From: Burkholderiales bacterium 68-10
Lineage (GTDB): Bacteria > Pseudomonadota > Gammaproteobacteria > Burkholderiales > Burkholderiaceae_C
Assembly (NCBI GenBank): GCA_001897615.1
Contig: MKTG01000050.1
Location: forward strand, 25,539-79,868
Direction of reading: 5' to 3'
Length of the DNA: 54,330 bases
Shown: positions 26,319 to 33,934 of the stretch, in pieces
Position numbering within the stretch: position 1 is the stretch's first letter
How the letters are laid out: the number at the start of each line of letters is the position of its first letter
Notes under the pieces: generated by a model
Database searches by the model: none
What the model was told of the DNA's origin: nothing
The model's input: the letters and a program-made list of their open reading frames with translations, nothing else
Position numbers and translations under genes: made by a program

Positions 26319-27155
26319 TTATGCCGGCTGCTGACACTTGGTGAAGCGAGCGACACCCTCCAGATACCGGGGTTCGCCACGGATACCCGGTGGGTTGTAG
26401 TGCATATCCAGATCAAGCCTAGAGGAACGGAAAATGGGCATTAGGTTGCCAAGAAAGCGATCCAGAAGATGCACGCCAGCCAGTTCCGCTCCAGCTTCAA
26501 TCAGCCTGTCGTAATTGGTCGTAAAAATGCTCAAGCGGTCGCGTGTTCCAATCCGACTTGCGAAGCTCATCAGAAACGTGACCAGTGTGTTGAAGGCTTG
26601 TTCACGTTGGTCGTCCGGAGCGACGGCAATCCCGGCTTCGCTCTTCAGAATGGACTCGGCGAACGTCTGCATTCCCGCTTCGAGTTCCCCGCGTAAGGTG
26701 GCTGCCTGGGCATCTTGAAGTATCTCCATACCACGCAACAGCTCATTTGCCACCCGCAGTTGATCCTCAACGTTGCCCTTTTTCCTTCCAGCCTGGCTTG
26801 CAGACGCTTCGGCTGCTGTGTTGATATTGTCTTGCTGAGTGGTAAGTGGAAGCGCTCCCATACCGGCTGCACCTTTCCCGGCAGCCAAGTAATGCACTGC
26901 ATGAGTGAGGCCCGACCCTGCCAACAGAGACAGGTGCTCAGACTGAAAGAGTGATGTCAGCCACGGCTCGATGTGTTCCCGCAGTTCCTTCTGGCTGAAC
27001 CCTTCCGAACTAACCCAAGATGCTTCACTGCCCTCCTGGAGTTTGAATTTCTTGTTCTCCGATTCGGCAAAGTACAGCGGTTTATCGTCATTTCTGACCT
27101 TGACGATGTTGGGGTAAAGCTCTTCTAAGCTTGTCTGTTTGCTAGTGTTCGGCAT
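26319..27155 (-). pseudogene. SIR2-like gene, N-terminal fragment (split by IS21)
   Basis: This encodes the first 273 residues of a SIR2-like NAD-dependent protein plus five codons read into the IS before a stop. The nucleotide-binding AGSGLTHAV (about 79-87) and the FTTNYDRLIE motif (about 211-220) are typical of SIR2_2 defence proteins. The break falls between FTK and LHGSVDW. Joining 26337-27155 to 23056-23628 gives 1392 bases, an uninterrupted 463-residue protein. SIR2 proteins paired with HerA deplete NAD during phage infection; this fragment lacks the second half of the active site and is presumably inactive. It starts 20 bases after the DUF4391 gene. Confidence 0.9.
26337..26341. repeat. 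Target-site duplication of the IS21 element (right)
   Basis: CTTGG immediately after the IS terminus GCTGACA, matching 23629-23633. Confidence 0.9.
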
Positions 27156-27175
27156 GACTTCAGGCTCCTCATTTT

Positions 27176-27838
27176 TTATCGGATCAATGCTGCATGGTCG
27201 TTCTTCAACTGCCGCAATTGAGCATTGATCTCCACCTTGCGATTGAACTGCTTTTCCTTGGCCAGCCGCGCCGTGATCCTGTCCAGCTCACGCTGCTTGG
27301 CTTGTGCTTGTTCGACGCGCGCCACCAGCTCGGCCAGTGTTTCCAGTGGCCGCGCCGACAGAGGGATCAAGCGGTGCAACAGTTGCTCGTACAGCCCGCC
27401 CAGATGCAGAGCTACGGGCATCGCGGTGCGTTCGCCATCCATTGGCAGCCAGTCCGATGCAAAGTAGCTGGAGAGCCCCCAACGGCTGGCGTCGCCTTCG
27501 TTCGGACGCTTGTAGGCGGCAGTCACCTGCGTTCGGCCATCGAAAGTCAGCTCGAACACGATAGGAAACGGGATAGCCCCGTCGATACAGCGCAGCACAT
27601 CGGCGTGCAGTTCCGGCGTTTTGAGCTGGATGCTGAAGATCTGGATTTCGGGTACGCCGGGGCGCGCCGGCAGATGCAGCGTCTCCGGTGCCAGCTTGTA
27701 CTGCCAGACGATCTGTTCCACCTGTTTGACGAACAGGTCTTTGAGTCGGGTGTTGGCTCCGCTGTATTCGTAGATCTTGTTCTTGGGCAGAACACGCCCG
27801 AAGGCGGCCTGCTTGGGGTAGGCGATCAGCGCGCTCAT
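27176..27838 (-). CDS. DUF4391 domain protein
   Basis: A 220-residue protein that resembles the DUF4391 family by its N-terminal block (FGRVLPKNKIYEYSG, then a lysine-rich KQVEQIVWQYKL segment) and its central beta-rich part ending VALHLGG. The C-terminal 60 residues form a charged probable coiled coil (VEQAQAKQRELDRITARLAKEK). The molecular function is unknown. From memory, DUF4391 genes tend to sit beside SNF2-type helicases and methyltransferases in defence islands, as here. The start overlaps the helicase stop by 4 bases (ATGA), so the two products are probably made in fixed ratio and act together. Confidence 0.72.
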   Translation of the reverse strand: MSALIAYPKQAAFGRVLPKNKIYEYSGANTRLKDLFVKQVEQIVWQYKLAPETLHLPARPGVPEIQIFSIQLKTPELHADVLRCIDGAIPFPIVFELTFDGRTQVTAAYKRPNEGDASRWGLSSYFASDWLPMDGERTAMPVALHLGGLYEQLLHRLIPLSARPLETLAELVARVEQAQAKQRELDRITARLAKEKQFNRKVEINAQLRQLKNDHAALIR

Positions 27839-30800
27839 CCGGCCTCCTGAATCACGAGGAAGCTGATGAGTTCAAAGTCGTCCAGCCCAGAGATGGTGCC
27901 CGTTAGCGCCGTGGTCTTGCCGCCGGTGAACAGGCTGTCCAGATCCTTTTCTTCCTTCACCTCGATCATCGAACGGATGGCTTTGCCCAGCAGGTAGGAG
28001 TAGGGCTGCATCCTGCGGCCATCCGACGTTTCCTGATTGAAGCGCTGGCAAGCCTCAATCATGGGCTTGTCCCGCCCTTTGCAGCATGTGCGCGCCAGAT
28101 CGAGCAGGCGCTTGACCTCGGTGTGGTCGTGGATCACCTCGCCCTCGCGGTTGATGTAGACGAGGTAGTAGGGGTGCAGGCGATTGTGCTGGTTGAGGTT
28201 GACGCCTGAATTGCGGTTGCGTAGCGTGAAGATCACCCCAGGATGCAGCCCCATCTCAGGCCGGGTGGGTACGACGGCGTGCATCCCGTTGGGCACATTG
28301 CTCAATTCGCCGTGGGCCTTGACGTAGTTGAGCAAGTCCATGCGGAAGTCGTTCAGGCCCAGATCGGTGATGGAGACACCGGTCTTCAAATCCTCCAGCT
28401 CGATGACTTCTTCCTGCAAGCGGCGCAGTTGCTCCTTGCGGTATGACACGTCGTTGGCTTGCGCGGACAGCACGTTGTCGTCGCCGGTGGCGGTAACGTC
28501 GGCGATCATCATCCGACTCTCGACGCGCTCCTTGAGGTTGATGTACTCGTCGAGCGAGATGTCGGGCCAGTAGTTGACAAGCTGGATGCTGGTATTGGGC
28601 GAGCCGATACGATCCACTCGACCAAAGCGCTGGATGATGCGCACCGGGTTCCAGTGGATGTCGTAGTTGATCAGGTAGTCGCAGTCCTGCAGGTTCTGGC
28701 CTTCGGAGATGCAGTCGGTGCCGATCAGCAGATCGACTTCGTGCGGCTCGTCCGGCAGCACTACAGCCTTCTCTTTCGAGCGAGGGGAGAACAGGGTAAG
28801 CAGTTCCTGGAAGTCGTAGCTGCGCTTGTGTGCGCCGCTTTTGATGGTGGACTGCGGCGCGCTCTTGCCGGTGACTTTGGCGGCGTGGATGGCGTGCCTG
28901 GCCAGCAGCTCCGGCGCAAGATTGGCGTACAGGTAATCGGCGGTGTCGGCAAAGGCGGTGAAGATCAGCACCTTCCTGTTGCCGGGGTTGATGGGCGCTT
29001 CGATCTTGCCAAGCAGTTGCACCTTGAGGTGCTGCAACTTGGCGTCGTCCTGCGGGGTAATCTTGTTCATCGAGGCCAGCAGGGCGTCGATAACCTGCAA
29101 GTCAACCTTGAGTTCGTGCTCCCAGGATGGCAAGTCCATGTCGGCGAGGCTGATCTTGATCTTGCCGCCGATCTCGCCGCCCTCGTCACTGGGTATTGGC
29201 AGGTCGTCGTCCTCGGCATCCAGCCCCTCCAGCACTTCCGTAAGGTCACCCACTGTCGCCGCGTCACCGGATTGGTTGAACACGGCAATTTTGGCCAGCG
29301 TAGCTTCGTGGTTGGCGCGCAGCGATTGCAGGGTGAGTCGGAATGACTGTACCGAGCTTTCGAGGCGCTTGAGCAGGTTGACCGTCATCAGGGCCTGCAG
29401 GCTCTTTTCGCGGTCAGCCTGACGCAGCGTGCCCTTGCCGCCAACCTTGGTGTCGTAGATATCCTCGTACTTTTTCAGACGACTGGGCAGGATGTAGCTA
29501 ATGGGCGCATACACAGCCAGCCTGAGCAGGGAGAGCTGCTCGAAGATTTCGTTGAAACCCAGCACGTCTGATCGCTCGGTCAGGCGGCAGTGGAACGACA
29601 ACGGCTTGCGGCGCTCGGGAAACTGGCCAATGTCCTTGGTGTCGTAGAAGGTCTGGATGTGCTTGCGCGAGCGTGCAATGGTGACGCTGTCGAGCAGCTC
29701 GAAAAAGTCAAAATCCAGCGAATCAAGGATTGCTCGCGCGGTGCGTTCTTCCGGTGGCAGCTTTGACCATGTGTTGAAGACTGCCTGGGCGTTGCGAAAA
29801 ACTTCTTCCACCGACTTGCTGGTGCGTAGTTTCTTGCTGAGGCTTTCCGAGTCGCCTTCGTAGGCCAGCGCAAGCTGGTTGCGCAGGTCGTTGAAGCGGT
29901 TGTTGACCGGCGTGGCCGACAGCATCAGCACCTTGGTCTTCACCCCTTCCTGAATGACCTTGCGCATCAGCTTCTGGTAGCGCGTTTCCTTGTCTTTGTA
30001 GGCGTCGTTGTTACGGAAGTTGTGCGACTCGTCGATGACGACCAGATCGTAGTTGCCCCAGTTGATGCGGTTGAGCGGTGTGCCGAAGGATTCGCCGCTA
30101 GTGCGCGAAAGATCCGTATGGCACAGCACGTCGTAGCTGAACCGGTCGCGGGCGAAGATGTTGGTCTTGAGGTTGCGGTTGTAGTTGAGCCAGTTGTCGG
30201 CCAGCTTCTTGGGGCAAAGTACCAACACGGATTTGTTCCGCAACTCGTAGTACTTGACCACGGCCAGCGCAGTGAAGGTCTTGCCGAGGCCGACGCTGTC
30301 GGCCAGGATGCAACCGCTGTAGGTTTCCAGCTTGTTGATGATGCCGGTAGCCGCATCCTTCTGGTAGTTGAAGAGCTTGTTCCAGATCAGCGTGTCCTGG
30401 TAGCCCGTGCGATCGTTGGGCAACACGTCTTCGTCGATGTCGTCGAGGAACTCGTTGAAGATGTTGTAGAGCATCAGGAAGTAGATGCTCTCGGGCGAGT
30501 TCTCCTGATAGACCGAGGCGATGTGCTCGCAGATCTGCGCAGTCACGTCCTCCAGTTTTTCGGAGTCGTTCCAGATCTGGTCGAACAGACTGAGGTAGGT
30601 GGCAGAAAAGGGGGCCTCGTCCATCTTGTTGACGAGGTTGGACACCGCATTGCCTTGCTGGTAGCCGAGATCGACAGCGGTGAAGCCGTGCAGAGGCATG
30701 TACGCCGTGTCGGTGCCGCCAGCCTGCACGCAGGCGAATTGCTGCATAGGCGCTTTGGTGCGGTTGCTGCGGAACGTGGCCTTGCGCCGTATCCAGTCGG

Positions 30801-31125
30801 CACATTCCTTGGCCACAGCCCGCTGGGTGAGCTTGTTGCGAAGCTGAATCTCGAACTCGCTGCCGTAGAGGCTGCGCTCGCGGTCGAGCTTGGGTATGTG
30901 GAACTCCTTGCGTTCCTTGCGAATTTTGTCGGTGACCTCGTTGGCCACAAAGGTAGGCGAGGTGAAGATGAAGTTCAGCTCGTCAATCTTTTCCAGCTCG
31001 GCCTTCAGCGCCTCGAAGGCGTACATCGAAAAGCACGAGGCTGCGATCTTCAGGCGCGCACCGGGCCTGAGGGTCTGCTTGAGATCGTCGCCCAGCAAGC
31101 GGCTGATGTTGTCGATCAGTTCCAT
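27835..31125 (-). CDS. SNF2-type helicase with PLD-like N-terminal domain
   Basis: A 1096-residue protein. Residues 1-165 look like a phospholipase-D-fold nuclease domain (LKIAASCFSMYAFEALK, later LHGFTAVDLGY), but the usual HxK reads HGF (His146-Gly-Phe), so the PLD active site is probably degenerate. The helicase core has Walker A ADSVGLGKT (275-283), DESH (365-368), LSATPVNNR, then the C-terminal helicase domain with VLIFTAFADTADYL, GTDCISEGQNLQ and QRFGRVDRIGS. An acidic insert (EGLDAEDDDLP) separates the two lobes. It would translocate on DNA using ATP. It lies between fic (10 bases) and DUF4391 (overlap) and all motor motifs are intact. Confidence 0.88.
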   Translation of the reverse strand: MELIDNISRLLGDDLKQTLRPGARLKIAASCFSMYAFEALKAELEKIDELNFIFTSPTFVANEVTDKIRKERKEFHIPKLDRERSLYGSEFEIQLRNKLTQRAVAKECADWIRRKATFRSNRTKAPMQQFACVQAGGTDTAYMPLHGFTAVDLGYQQGNAVSNLVNKMDEAPFSATYLSLFDQIWNDSEKLEDVTAQICEHIASVYQENSPESIYFLMLYNIFNEFLDDIDEDVLPNDRTGYQDTLIWNKLFNYQKDAATGIINKLETYSGCILADSVGLGKTFTALAVVKYYELRNKSVLVLCPKKLADNWLNYNRNLKTNIFARDRFSYDVLCHTDLSRTSGESFGTPLNRINWGNYDLVVIDESHNFRNNDAYKDKETRYQKLMRKVIQEGVKTKVLMLSATPVNNRFNDLRNQLALAYEGDSESLSKKLRTSKSVEEVFRNAQAVFNTWSKLPPEERTARAILDSLDFDFFELLDSVTIARSRKHIQTFYDTKDIGQFPERRKPLSFHCRLTERSDVLGFNEIFEQLSLLRLAVYAPISYILPSRLKKYEDIYDTKVGGKGTLRQADREKSLQALMTVNLLKRLESSVQSFRLTLQSLRANHEATLAKIAVFNQSGDAATVGDLTEVLEGLDAEDDDLPIPSDEGGEIGGKIKISLADMDLPSWEHELKVDLQVIDALLASMNKITPQDDAKLQHLKVQLLGKIEAPINPGNRKVLIFTAFADTADYLYANLAPELLARHAIHAAKVTGKSAPQSTIKSGAHKRSYDFQELLTLFSPRSKEKAVVLPDEPHEVDLLIGTDCISEGQNLQDCDYLINYDIHWNPVRIIQRFGRVDRIGSPNTSIQLVNYWPDISLDEYINLKERVESRMMIADVTATGDDNVLSAQANDVSYRKEQLRRLQEEVIELEDLKTGVSITDLGLNDFRMDLLNYVKAHGELSNVPNGMHAVVPTRPEMGLHPGVIFTLRNRNSGVNLNQHNRLHPYYLVYINREGEVIHDHTEVKRLLDLARTCCKGRDKPMIEACQRFNQETSDGRRMQPYSYLLGKAIRSMIEVKEEKDLDSLFTGGKTTALTGTISGLDDFELISFLVIQEAG

Positions 31126-31135
31126 CGTTTTCCCC

Positions 31136-32182
31136 TTACGCTCGCTTGATCCATTTCGCGCCTCGCCCCTTGCCCGTTGATTCGATCAACCCCTCTGATT
31201 TCATCGCCCGCAGCACTAGCCGCACCATGTCCCTGCTTACGCCCGGGCAGGCTTCTTCGATTTCGGAAATCGAAAACGGCAGAGTGCGTCCCAGAACTTC
31301 CGCACGCACCCGGTCGCCTTTGCTGCCACGGCCACGTTCGATGGTGCCGACACGTTCCTCGAACTCACGGTAGGCCCGTAGCAAGGCACCCCAGAAATAG
31401 TCGAGCCATGGCTTTACGTCGTGCTGCCCCTGGTGCCAGCCCTGCGAGCTGGCTTCCAGCGTCTCGTAATAGCCTTCCTTGGTATCTTCGAAGATGCGTT
31501 CCAAGCTGATGTAGCGACCCACGGCATAGTCGAAGTGGTAGAGCAGCAGCAGGGTCAACAAGCGGGACATGCGGCCGTTACCATCTGGGAACGGGTGAAT
31601 GCACAGGAAGTCGAGCATCGCCAGTGGTGCCAACACCAGCGGGTCGGCCAGGTGCTGATCCAGCGCGGTGGCGTAGCGCCCGGTCAGATCGCCCATGGCC
31701 ATCGGCGTGAGGTGCGCGGCGACTGGCTGGAAACGCAGACGCGAAGTGCCATCCGGGTGACGTTCGATGATGTCGTTATTGGTAGCCTTCCAGCGCCCGC
31801 CTGCCTGCGGCATATAGCGGTACAGCAGGGTGTGCAATTGCAGCACTACGCCCTCGCTGAAGGACATGTGCGCGGCCGATTCGTGGATCAGCGCCAGGGC
31901 GTCACGGTAGCCGGCGATCTCCTGTTCGGAACGGCTCTTTGGCGTTGCGTTGCGGATGACCAGGGACTTCAGCCGCGAGGGTGCTACGACAACACCTTCC
32001 AGCCGGTTAGACGACTCAGTGGACTCCACCACCGCGATCTGGCGCAGGCCCTTTAGGGCTTCGGGCGACTGTGCGGCGTAGAGTTGCTGCTTACCCTGGT
32101 ACTCGCCCAGTGTGCGCAACGTGGCGGCCTGGGTGCCGTCGAAGCGAAGCGCGGCGAGGTACTCGGGTGTGAGCGAGTGCAT
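31136..32182 (-). CDS. fic: Fic family protein with C-terminal winged helix
   Basis: A 348-residue Fic-domain protein. The catalytic loop is HPFPDGNGRMSR (His196), complete for AMP or other nucleotide transfer to a target hydroxyl. An N-terminal inhibitory helix matches (S/T)xxxE(G/N) in SSNRLEG (Ser58, Glu62, Gly63), so activity is probably self-restrained. The last 70 residues (GRTLPFSISEIEEACPGVSRDMVRLVLRAM region) form a winged helix-turn-helix. It is the first gene of the defence run and lies behind repeated ATTACCCCATTT sites, so it may autoregulate the operon. It could alternatively be a toxin or stress regulator captured by the island. The start ATG has only a weak ribosome site. Confidence 0.9.
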   Translation of the reverse strand: MHSLTPEYLAALRFDGTQAATLRTLGEYQGKQQLYAAQSPEALKGLRQIAVVESTESSNRLEGVVVAPSRLKSLVIRNATPKSRSEQEIAGYRDALALIHESAAHMSFSEGVVLQLHTLLYRYMPQAGGRWKATNNDIIERHPDGTSRLRFQPVAAHLTPMAMGDLTGRYATALDQHLADPLVLAPLAMLDFLCIHPFPDGNGRMSRLLTLLLLYHFDYAVGRYISLERIFEDTKEGYYETLEASSQGWHQGQHDVKPWLDYFWGALLRAYREFEERVGTIERGRGSKGDRVRAEVLGRTLPFSISEIEEACPGVSRDMVRLVLRAMKSEGLIESTGKGRGAKWIKRA

Positions 32183-32204
32183 GGAAATGTAAGTCCAGGT
32201 TGTC

Positions 32205-32392
32205 TAAATGGGGTAATCATAGCCTTTAAATGGGGCATTGTCTCTAGAAATACCTCATTAAAGGTGTTTGATTACCCCATTTCATGAACGTAGGCCCGGT
32301 CGCGAGGGGTCGGCATGACCGACCAGGAAGGAAACGCATAAAAGGGTAATAATTTCACAATTACCCTATTTCCCCCATTGTTTACCCCATTT
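32205..32392. promoter_or_regulatory. Repeated ATTACCCCATTT operators and probable promoter of the defence operon
   Basis: Within the 333-base gap, copies of a 12- to 14-base motif occur at 32205-32219 (TAAATGGGGTAATCA), 32225-32239 (TTTAAATGGGGCATT), 32269-32284 (TGATTACCCCATTTCA), 32361-32371 (TTACCCTATTT) and 32381-32392 (TTTACCCCATTT); 32342-32350 (AAGGGTAAT) is a weaker match. On the minus strand TATGAT (32216-32221) with GAGACA 17 bases upstream (32239-32244) is a plausible sigma-70 promoter, starting transcription about 27 bases before the Fic ATG. The two promoter-proximal motif copies overlap it. The Fic winged helix is the obvious candidate binder. Confidence 0.55.
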
Positions 32393-32442
32393 CCAGGCCC
32401 AACTCAGGGCGAAGGCAAACGGCAAGGGAACGGCCCTCAAGG

Positions 32443-32477
32443 GACAACGGCCCTATCCAGAAAAGGAAAAGGCCGTT
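32443..32477 (-). terminator. Possible hairpin after the integrase gene
   Basis: On the minus strand AACGGCC and GGCCGTT bracket a loop of about 18 bases containing TTTTCCTTTT, roughly 40 bases past the integrase stop. The loop is long and no terminal T-run is present, so this is weak. The rest of the 32183-32515 gap holds the operator repeats and no gene. Confidence 0.3.
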
Positions 32478-32515
32478 CTGCCCACTCGCTGCTGCGATAC
32501 CCGGCCAAACCGTCT

Positions 32516-33727
32516 CTATGATGTGCCGCTGCCCTCCGCAGCACTCAGATAGTCCGCCCAGTCCTGCAACAGCGTCCTTCTCTGATCCAGCAGCAGCGCC
32601 TTGTTGTACGTCGCCCGCACCTTGTTGCTTTCCACGTGTGCAAGTTGCCGTTCAATTGCATCAGGCCGATATCCGTTCTCATTGGCCCAGGTCGAAAAGG
32701 TCGTCCGCCAGCAATGCGGTGTCGTGCCCCGGCCCAGGTTCATGTCGCGCATCGCGTAGGTAAGCCGATTTGGCGTGGTGAATCCCTTGCCGCTCCGGTG
32801 TGGGAATAGATAGCGCCCACCACTTGTGATGCGCTGCAAGTCTTTCAGTACCGCTATGGCCTGCGTGGACAATGGGCTGACATGGTCACGCCGCGCTTTC
32901 ATCTTCGCCGCAGGCCGACGCCACAGCGCATCCTCAAAGTCGAACTCGTCCCACTCGGCATCCGCCGCTTCCCCTGGACGGCAGGCGGTCAGCGCAATCA
33001 GCCGCAGACACAAAGAGGTTTCCGGATAGCCCCTGTAGCCGCGCAACTCCTGATAGAACTTCTGGATTTGCTCTCGCGTCATCGCCGCCTTGCTCTCGCT
33101 GAACGGCACGCGCAGCAGCCCGCGCAGGCTGGGAATTGGATTTGCCTCGACCAGCCCCCGCACGACCGCGAACTCGAAGATGGCCGACAGATCGCCTTTG
33201 ACGTGAATCGCCGCCCAGGCTCCGTGGGACTTGCATTCCTCCAGCAGCGGACGAATCTGCTTGACGCCAATGTCGCTCATCGGCATCCCGTCGAACTTGG
33301 GTGACAGGTACTTCCTGATGCGTGACTCTTTCGTCCGGTAAGAACTGAGCGCAAAGACTGGCTTGATCTCGGCCAAGTAAGCCTGCGCCACCTTGGCAAA
33401 AGAGCTTTCACGAGCGCGTTTGCGTTCCTCCAGCACTTCCAGGTTGCGCTGCTTGACCTGCTGCCGTTCATGGGCAGGATGGATGCCTTGCTTGACGAGG
33501 GTTCGCGCTTTCTCGCGAGCTGCGCGCGCCTCCGCAAGGCTTACTTGAGGAAAACCGCCGATAGCAAAGAGGTTCTCCTTGCCTTGCAGGCGGTACTTCC
33601 ACCGCCAGAGCTTGCCGCCGGCGGGCTTGACCAGCAGGAACAAGCCTCCGCCGTCTGATAGTTTCCAATCTCGATCAGTCGATTTGGCCGACCTGACCTT
33701 GAGGTCGGTGAGTAGGTTTTCGGGCAT
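32516..33727 (-). CDS. int: P4-type tyrosine integrase of the island
   Basis: A 403-residue site-specific recombinase. The N-terminal about 90 residues (SDGGGLFLLVKPAGGKLWRWKYR) are the DUF4102 arm-binding domain of P4-type integrases, followed by a core-binding SAM-like domain and the catalytic domain. The catalytic set is complete: Arg250 (TACRPGEA), His338-x-x-Arg341 (HCWR), His364 (LAHVES) and Tyr374 (RATYNKA). It points away from ychF, with its start 195 bases from the right att repeat, the standard position for the enzyme that inserted the element. Most relatives use tRNA genes; here the target is the end of a protein gene. Confidence 0.95.
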   Translation of the reverse strand: MPENLLTDLKVRSAKSTDRDWKLSDGGGLFLLVKPAGGKLWRWKYRLQGKENLFAIGGFPQVSLAEARAAREKARTLVKQGIHPAHERQQVKQRNLEVLEERKRARESSFAKVAQAYLAEIKPVFALSSYRTKESRIRKYLSPKFDGMPMSDIGVKQIRPLLEECKSHGAWAAIHVKGDLSAIFEFAVVRGLVEANPIPSLRGLLRVPFSESKAAMTREQIQKFYQELRGYRGYPETSLCLRLIALTACRPGEAADAEWDEFDFEDALWRRPAAKMKARRDHVSPLSTQAIAVLKDLQRITSGGRYLFPHRSGKGFTTPNRLTYAMRDMNLGRGTTPHCWRTTFSTWANENGYRPDAIERQLAHVESNKVRATYNKALLLDQRRTLLQDWADYLSAAEGSGTS

Positions 33728-33751
33728 CGTTGGACTCCAATGCGGGGAAAA

Positions 33752-33793
33752 GTACCCCCACGGTTGAACACGAGTACCCCCAACGCTACCCCC
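33752..33793. promoter_or_regulatory. GTACCCCC repeats between integrase and right att site
   Basis: GTACCCCC at 33752-33759 and 33774-33781 and CTACCCCC at 33786-33793 match the octamers near the left end of the island. They lie just upstream of the integrase start and could be arm-type integrase sites that also control the int promoter. Confidence 0.4.
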
Positions 33794-33921
33794 GAATTTC
33801 CTGGACCTCGATGAACAATAGGAACGCTCAGTAGACCGTATTGTTTACGCAACCCATTGATTTCAAATGGGACAACCTATCCACTAAACGCTACTGAGCG
33901 CCACCGAGATCCAGCAAAAAT

Positions 33922-33934
33922 CGTCAGACGTTGA
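33922..33934. repeat. Right attachment-site repeat (attR) inside the ychF 3' end
   Basis: CGTCAGACGTTGA, which on the minus strand spells the last ychF codons AAC GTC and the TGA stop. The island leaves the ychF coding sequence complete. Confidence 0.8.

Larger units (their letters stand above)
23634..26336 (+). mobile_element. IS21-family insertion sequence (2703 bp)
   Basis: Ends are TGTCAGCGACCGGCATA at the left and the imperfect inverse ending GCTGACA at the right, flanked by the 5-bp duplication CTTGG. It carries istA and istB in the order and spacing usual for IS21. Inside the left end six copies, and inside the right end two inverted copies, of a TCGGCATATACCGGCCA-like 18-mer form the multiple terminal repeats that IS21 transposases bind. 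It lies antisense to the defence operon and interrupts SIR2. Both ORFs appear intact, so it may still be mobile. Confidence 0.93.
12908..33934. mobile_element. 21-kb genomic island integrated at the 3' end of ychF
   Basis: The island is bounded by direct repeats CGTCAGACGTTGA at 12908-12920 and 33922-33934; the right copy contains the ychF stop codon. It carries a P4-type integrase next to the right end, an STY4528-like replication protein at the left, a second integrase-domain gene, a seven-gene defence-type operon and an IS21 element. No copy of the host's dispersed AGCGCCAGCAGCTATCA repeat occurs inside. Several island genes are visibly less GC-rich than the host genes. No conjugation or mobilisation genes were recognised, so it looks like a reduced integrative element. 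Confidence 0.85.

Noticed and set aside
15837-31125. BREX or DISARM system
   Set aside because: No PglX, PglZ, BrxC, DrmA or DrmB-like protein is present; the methyltransferase and Res are of type III and the ATPase is HerA-like.
32443-32477. Strong integrase terminator
   Set aside because: The stem is only 7 bp with a long loop and no terminal T-run, so it is listed only at low confidence.
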